From: Stichopus chloronotus
Lineage: Eukaryota > Echinodermata > Holothuroidea > Aspidochirotida > Stichopodidae
NCBI GenBank assembly: GCA_021234535.1
Contig: CM037842.1
Coordinates: 23,189,106 to 23,253,105 of the forward strand
Length of the DNA: 64,000 bases
Reading direction: 5' to 3'
Numbering within the stretch: the first letter of the stretch is position 1; each line of letters begins with the position of its first letter. The position numbers and the translations under genes were made by a program. The notes under the pieces were generated by a model that was given only the letters and a program-made list of their open reading frames with translations, did not search any database and had not been told where the DNA came from. Below, piece by piece: positions 58,645 through 64,000 of the stretch.

Positions 58645-59975
58645 GCAAAGATGATATCAGCAGTTACTACCCTAAGTATTGATGATGATATTAATAAAAA
58701 CTGCCATAAGGATTATTCTAACCAACAGCTAGTGTTACTGTACAACTATAACAAAGACATCAATAGTATACAGTCTATGTATTTGGTACTAGCAATGATA
58801 TCACTAATTTCTGTCCTAAGGATCTGTCCTAAGGATTGTTATGCTTAACATCTGGTGTTATACAGATGATATCATAATGATAATATGATTACTGCCATAA
58901 GGATTGTTATATTCAACAGCTGTGTTACTGTTCAACTATATTGTAGATATCAATAGTTTATAGCCCTAATGTTTGCTTGGTATTTGGTACTTGTGATGAT
59001 GTCACTTATTTCTGTCCTAAGGATTGTATGCCTAACATCTGGTGTTATAATGATAACATCAGTAATTACTGCCATAAGAACTGTTATATTCAACAGCCAG
59101 TGTAACTGTAAAATGATATTGATGATATCAATAAATGCAGCCCTAATGATTGTTCTACTCAACATCTGGTGTTAATAATTAGTAACTACTACTCTAGGCT
59201 TAAGGCTGTTGTACTAAACATGTGGTTTGAATGATGATACCGTAACTAAATACATTAATTGTTCTGTTTGATTATCAAAATACGTGCTTAGAAGACTTTA
59301 TAGAGCCAGTTGTATGTGCAGCAACAGAACTGAAAGGGCACACCAGGCTAGCAAACTTAAAGCACCACATTACAATATTAGTAATTACTAACCTTGGTTA
59401 AGGATCTTATATACTCAACATCTGGTGTTAATGATGATATTGGTAATTACTGCCAAAAGGATTGTTATATTCAATGGGTGGTGTTACTGTAAAATGAAAT
59501 TGATGATATAAATATTACAACCGTAATGATTGTAACATTCAACATCTGGTACTAATGATGATATCAGTATAAAGTACTGTTGTAAAGATTGTTATATTCA
59601 ACATCTAGTGTTACTGTACAATGGTACTAATAATATCAGTAGGTACGGCCCTAACGAGTGTAATATTCATCATCTGGTGTTAGAGATGATGTTAGTGAGT
59701 GAGAACTGCCATAAAGATTGTTATATTCAACATCTGGTGTTACTACACAATGGCATTGATGATATCAATAGGTACAGCCCTAATGATTGTAATATTCAAC
59801 ATATGGTGTTATTGTTGATATCAGTAGTTACTGTCCTTATGATTGTTATACTCAACATCTGGGGTCAATGATGACATAAGTAATTACTGCACTAATGATT
59901 GTTATAGTCAGTATCTGGTGTTAATGATAATATCAGTAGTTACTGTCCTAATGATTATTATAATCAACATCCGGT
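58645..59975. repeat. degenerate tandem array, 56-69-bp units
   Basis: Units share GATGATATCAGTA, TACTGCCATAAGGATTG, TTATATTCAACATCTGGTG and TTACTGTACAATG. CATCTGG-type words start at 59602, 59671, 59731, 59800 and 59856 (spacing 69, 60, 69, 56), suggesting alternating longer and shorter units and thus a ~129-bp dimer. Open frames at 58642-58848, 58950-59165, 58969-59175 and 59608-59871 are by-products. A ~150-bp unrelated patch (59215-59370) interrupts the array. Confidence 0.88.
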
Positions 59976-61523
59976 GTTATTGTGCTGACTGATTAATGAG
60001 AATTGGTATTCAGCTGACCAGACTGGCCTCTCACAGAAAGGAATACTCATAAAACAGTTTATAGGCCAAGTATCACAGTCAGCATCACTTTGGGTAAAGA
60101 TAACCTTGTAAGTGCAACATCAATCAGATACACATGCAATTACCATCCACACATGTGGTACTGTTGATATATTCCTTTAAACTAAAAGTCATAATATCAC
60201 TTATCCAGTGGAGATTGAAATAGATTGTGAAGTTGGACCATCTGCCTCTGAGGGCTTCAGCTATGGAAATATTTCAATATAAATTGATTTTCTTCAACCT
60301 TCACTGCATCTTTCATCTCCCCAAATGTTTGAATTCCCATCAGATTTAAATATATCAGGGAGGCTGCCATATAAGTACTGACTGCATAGAACAGCAAACA
60401 TGGTGAAAGCAAATGTATGCCAGGTATTAAAAGCAAACATCATTCAAAATTATGCTATCATCTATACAACTGGGTTATCTAAACCTTTTTCCCTTTTGCA
60501 TTGCAGTTATATAAAACCTACATAGATCCTTGCTACCAAATTAAACAATGTTTTAAAAAAAAAACACATCTTGAAGGCTTTGTATTCAACAAATTGCCTC
60601 TTTGGTCTCCTAATTTATCATGCATTCTCCATACTGATAAAATTAAATGCCACAGTTGACACACTTAACTCGTCATCCACCCATCTGAGAATTCTTAACG
60701 TTGTCAGATATGGATATCCAAGTAGCTAAAAGTTAGTAAGTGTGAGTATATTTAGTATTAAACCAAACAATCATATTGTCATGTATTATAATATCTCACA
60801 CTAGTTGAAACATGCTGTTGGAATTAAATATGGTAAAATATGTATGTTTTAAAAAGGGGATTCCACCACACTTCAACAGCCATGTAACAAAAAAAAATTA
60901 CTGGTGTGAAGAAAGAAACAATCTACCCCACCATACACTTTCTTCTTTTCACCTCAATACCATACCAGTAAAGATCAATCTGTCAAAAGGCTCAATATCT
61001 TTGGGTGCTCAAGTTCTTATTATGTAAATCAGTCAATGAATATGATAATTAGAAAAACTCACTTTGAAAGCTAAATCAGTTAGAAGATCCAGGGAACAAT
61101 ACCCTCAGGTGTTGAACTTAAAATAGCAGTTTGGGTTTTCAGGTCAATACAGGGATTCTTAAAATTAAAGAGATACTCTGCTGCTGGAATGGGACAGTTC
61201 ACTGAAATTTGATTGAGTGCTGAGATGTTGTTAGGTTTCACAGTGAAGATGATAAAAACTACAGTACAGGCGCAATGAAAGTAGTTATCAAGCATATTGC
61301 TAACTCAAGAATGAAAAAAGCTGAAGTGTACACCTGGAATTGCAGATTATCAAGGAGGAAGTCATGAAAGTGATTCAAAGGACAACCCACCAAACCACAG
61401 TTTATATTTGGGAATCAGTATTCAAGATTTCAGTGATAAATCAAGTCCTAAAATACCATACTATGCAAGGGCATGGTAAGGAGGGTTTAAAGATTGGCTC
61501 AAATTTACAAACAACTCACTTAC
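59976..61523. other. unannotated stretch, probably intronic
   Basis: A minus-strand open stretch ending near 61080 (residues A-A-E-Y-L-F-N-F-K-N-P) follows AG-type acceptors (CAATCAAATTTCAG), but its phase does not fit the exit phase of the exon at 61524-61592, so it is not joined to it. Confidence 0.4.
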
Positions 61524-61592
61524 CTGTCTCAGCATAACAAATGCTTTCTCATCCATTGCACCTTGAGTGATGGCAACCTTTAACACTGCTAT
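61524..61592 (-). CDS. candidate internal coding exon (23 codons), unknown
   Basis: The acceptor TTTTTTTTTGGCCCAG and the donor AGACAG|GTAAGTGAG are both near-ideal and enclose exactly 69 bp on the minus strand. Only one frame is open: I-A-V-L-K-V-A-I-T-Q-G-A-M-D-E-K-A-F-V-M, then L-R-Q, phase 0 at both ends, with an amphipathic-helix look. The other two frames stop within 14 codons. I do not recognise the family. Neighbouring exons were not identified; they may lie beyond the right edge or in the long stretch to the left. It is the best-bounded coding candidate in the window. Confidence 0.5.
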
Positions 61593-63104
61593 CTGGGCCA
61601 AAAAAAAAACAGATGTAAAGTGGGGGTGGGGGAGTAGCATTGCCACATCCCCAAATCCTAACCCTTAAGGGGTAAGAGCAAACATACCACAACCATTCCT
61701 ACATTAAAACCTAAGAAGCAACCACCAAACCTCAGGTATGCCAATCTGCCACTTAAAGCTAGTGAATGACAGCATCAAATAGACGAAAATCAAGATGGTT
61801 TGAGTATGCATACATGACACACAACAGCAAATGAACAAGGTATATAAAGAAGCCCAAGGTACCTCTTGGTCAGAGGGACATGGGTGGCAGGGAAACCCCA
61901 TGGGGTTCCCATAAAGGGTGTGAAAAACATGTAACCACATTAAACTTTTTGTCTAAATAAATTTTCACTAAAAAGGGAAGGATACTTAGCAGAAACCATA
62001 GTAACTTGTTGAAAAAACAATCCTAAAGAGAAACACAGGAAAAGGAACACCAGATGGTGGAGAAAAATAGACCAGACCCTGTGGGGCAGGGTCAAATATA
62101 GCATACACACAAGGTGTCGCGTACATTCTCATTCACACACCATCGTTTCGCCGACCCTGGAAGAAGCAGTAATATATTTACACTCATTCATAGTGCAACA
62201 TAGGATTTTGCTACGGAATTAGTAGCAAAAAAAAGACAACCAATGACAATGCACCTTTTGGTTCAAAATGGAACTGACCAAAGTGGGGGTGGTTCCAACG
62301 TTAGGATATCCATTAGACGAAATTTATAACCGTTTAACCCTTCTTCTAGACATATAACAAAAACATTAATATGTGAATTATGTCCATATCAATTGTGAAT
62401 ATTCCAAAAGCACTCAAAGTGCATGTAACTTGTACCTCTTTATGCAGCATACCATTCAGTCAAGTGCGGGGGTACAGCATGTTCATCGTTATTGGATGAC
62501 CAAGGTAAAATTTTAATATGCATTATCTGAAGCTTGTATATGTGGATATTTAGTTGCACAGAATGAACAGTCTTCTTCCAAGGGCTTACGGCAGTCCCAC
62601 AGTCGACAGACACGGGAAATGATGATAGAATGGAAAACAGTTAAAGCGTAAAGGGGAGCTTCATGTGGGGAGATGTATGTCAGTTGGATGGACGATTAAA
62701 GAAATTATAAAGGAGAGAACAGCGTCTGTAGGTGCCTAGACCTCCATAGAATAGGCAACAGGGGAAAAATTCAGATTGATATACAGTTTGAAGTTGAGGA
62801 CATTGATCTGATATCGCAAATTTGCATCATATTAAATTATCCATAAACCGGGATATGCAGATTTTTGGCATATCCCCAGTTACAAGCTTGAAATTCTTGT
62901 GTGTGTCCCCATTCGATGCCCTTTACAACCAACATACACACATACATACACCTGCCATCATGACTACACAGGTTTCTCTTATCATTGAAACCAAAAAGTT
63001 GACGATACACAAGCAACTTGATATCAGTGTGAGAGAGGATCTTCAGACACATTAAATAATGTTAGAGTACATAAGTAAACTACAGAAGAACAAATGTTTT
63101 AATA
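61593..63104. other. unannotated stretch
   Basis: CCCTTAAGGGGT palindrome near 61660; CACACATACATACAC near 62937-62952. Frames at 61704-61940 and 62822-63055 have no support. Confidence 0.45.
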
Positions 63105-64000
63105 TTTTTGTAAACACATATTCTAGATATGTATTTGCCATTAGTTTGCTTCACATCTAGTTGCTTAGAATTCTTAAAAAACCCCTCTTTATGAACTCTG
63201 TGGCAGCATACATAGAACTGATCACATATTTCCTTGTTCCAAGTTTCCTTCCAGCTGGTTTGATTTCCAGAACAGTTCTTGTCAACGGATTTAACATCAT
63301 TTGACTTCTTGAACAGATCATCTTAATGAATTTAACATTATTTGACTTCTTGAACAGACCACCTTCATGGTCTATTATAAACATCATCATTCTTGAACAG
63401 ACCACCTTCATGGTCTATTGTAAACATCATCATTCTTGAACAGACCACCTTCATGGTCTATTATAAACATCATCATTCTTGAACAGATCACCTTCATGGT
63501 CTATTATAAACATCATCATTCCTGAACAGACCACCTTCATGGTCTAATAAACATCATCATTCTTGAACAGACCACCTTCATGGTCTATTATAAACATCAT
63601 CATTCTTGAACAGATCTTGATGGTCTGAAGATTATTTTTTTTTGTAAACACATATTCTAGATATGTATTTGCCATTAGTTTGCTTCACATCTTGTTGCTT
63701 AGAATTCTTAAAAAACCCCTCTTTATGATCTCTGTGGCAGCATACATAGAACTGATCACATATTTCCTTGTTCCAAGTTTCCTTCCAGCTGGTTTGATTT
63801 CCAGAACAGTTCTTGTCAACGGATTTAACATCATTTGACTTCTTGAACAGATCATCTTAATGAATTTAACATTATTTGACTTCTTGAACAGACCACCTTC
63901 ATGGTCTATAATAAACATCATCATTCTTGAACAGACCACCTTCATGGTCTATTATAAACATCATCATTCTTGAACAGACCACCTTCATGGTCTATAATAA
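63105..64000. repeat. 534-bp tandem duplication with a 43-bp satellite
   Basis: TTCTAGATATGTATTTGCC starts at 63121 and 63655, 534 bp apart, and the ~260 bp that follow are nearly identical. Each large unit ends in a 43-bp array (ACCTTCATGG at 63361, 63404, 63447, 63490, 63533 and then 63574 after a 2-bp loss; resuming at about 63895). Each 43-mer contains the hairpin AGACCA-ccttca-TGGTCT. Two near-identical minus-strand frames (84 and 86 codons, 63157-63411 and 63685-63945) result from the duplication. The array runs off the window. Confidence 0.95.

Noticed and set aside
58642..59871. Several 68-87-codon frames on both strands
   Set aside because: They are by-products of the 56-69-bp array and carry its repeats.
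63157..63945. Two near-identical minus-strand frames as a duplicated gene
   Set aside because: They arise from the 534-bp duplication and include the 43-bp satellite; no splice or domain evidence. Kept only as a point to check.

Overview
This is AT-rich eukaryotic DNA (roughly two-thirds A+T by eye), almost certainly from an animal. No open reading frame exceeds 165 codons, none of the longer ones resembles a complete protein, and the only gene-like signals are short exon-sized frames bounded by splice consensus. CpG is scarce except in a few islands. Tandem arrays, hAT-like, TTAA-flanked and foldback elements, and dispersed TGACCT-rich repeats suggest a marine invertebrate, perhaps a deuterostome such as an echinoderm or hemichordate. 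That placement is inference, and no marker gene confirms it.

Layout. 0.5-2.0 kb: 54-bp satellite. 3.7-4.0 kb: possible plus-strand terminal exon followed by AATAAA signals. 5.2-5.6 kb: degraded TGACCT repeat. 7.1-7.7 kb: large foldback palindrome. 7.7-8.7 kb: ~75-bp tandem array split by a 592-bp element. 11.5-12.7 kb: 104-bp array. 16.0-16.2, 18.8-19.6, 36.2-37.2 and 56.5-57.2 kb: TGACCT-family clusters, three of them ending in a hairpin. 19.7-20.3 kb: 67-bp array. 21.0-22.7 kb: dispersed repeat split by a foldback element; its uninterrupted relative lies at 32.4-33.0 kb. 24.9-26.0 kb: hAT-like element. 33.5 kb: short hAT-like MITE. 34.6 and 38.6 kb: TTAA-flanked elements. 46.6-47.5 kb: CpG-rich, promoter-like DNA. 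54.7-56.1 kb: 29-bp satellite with higher-order structure. 58.6-60.0 kb: 56-69-bp degenerate array. 63.1 kb to the end: 534-bp tandem duplication containing a 43-bp satellite.

Genes. The best exon candidates are on the minus strand: 61524-61592 (23 codons, near-ideal splice sites), 35179-35313 (near-ideal splice sites but every frame closed, so perhaps untranslated, non-coding or decayed) and 29943-30078 (open in one frame). Weaker plus-strand candidates lie at 3742-3810, 37678-37833 and 42335-42420. I could not securely assign any to a known family. The window is best read as introns and intergenic DNA of one or more large genes, filled with repeats. I found no rRNA gene, intact tRNA gene, CRISPR array or operon.

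The most interesting observations are the TGACCT family, which carries perfect DR4 and DR1 nuclear-receptor-type half-site arrangements many times over; its terminal hairpin, whose sequence varies while pairing is kept; the nested insertion with a comparable uninterrupted copy 11 kb away; the TTAA-flanked elements beginning AGG; and the higher-order structure of the 29-bp satellite.
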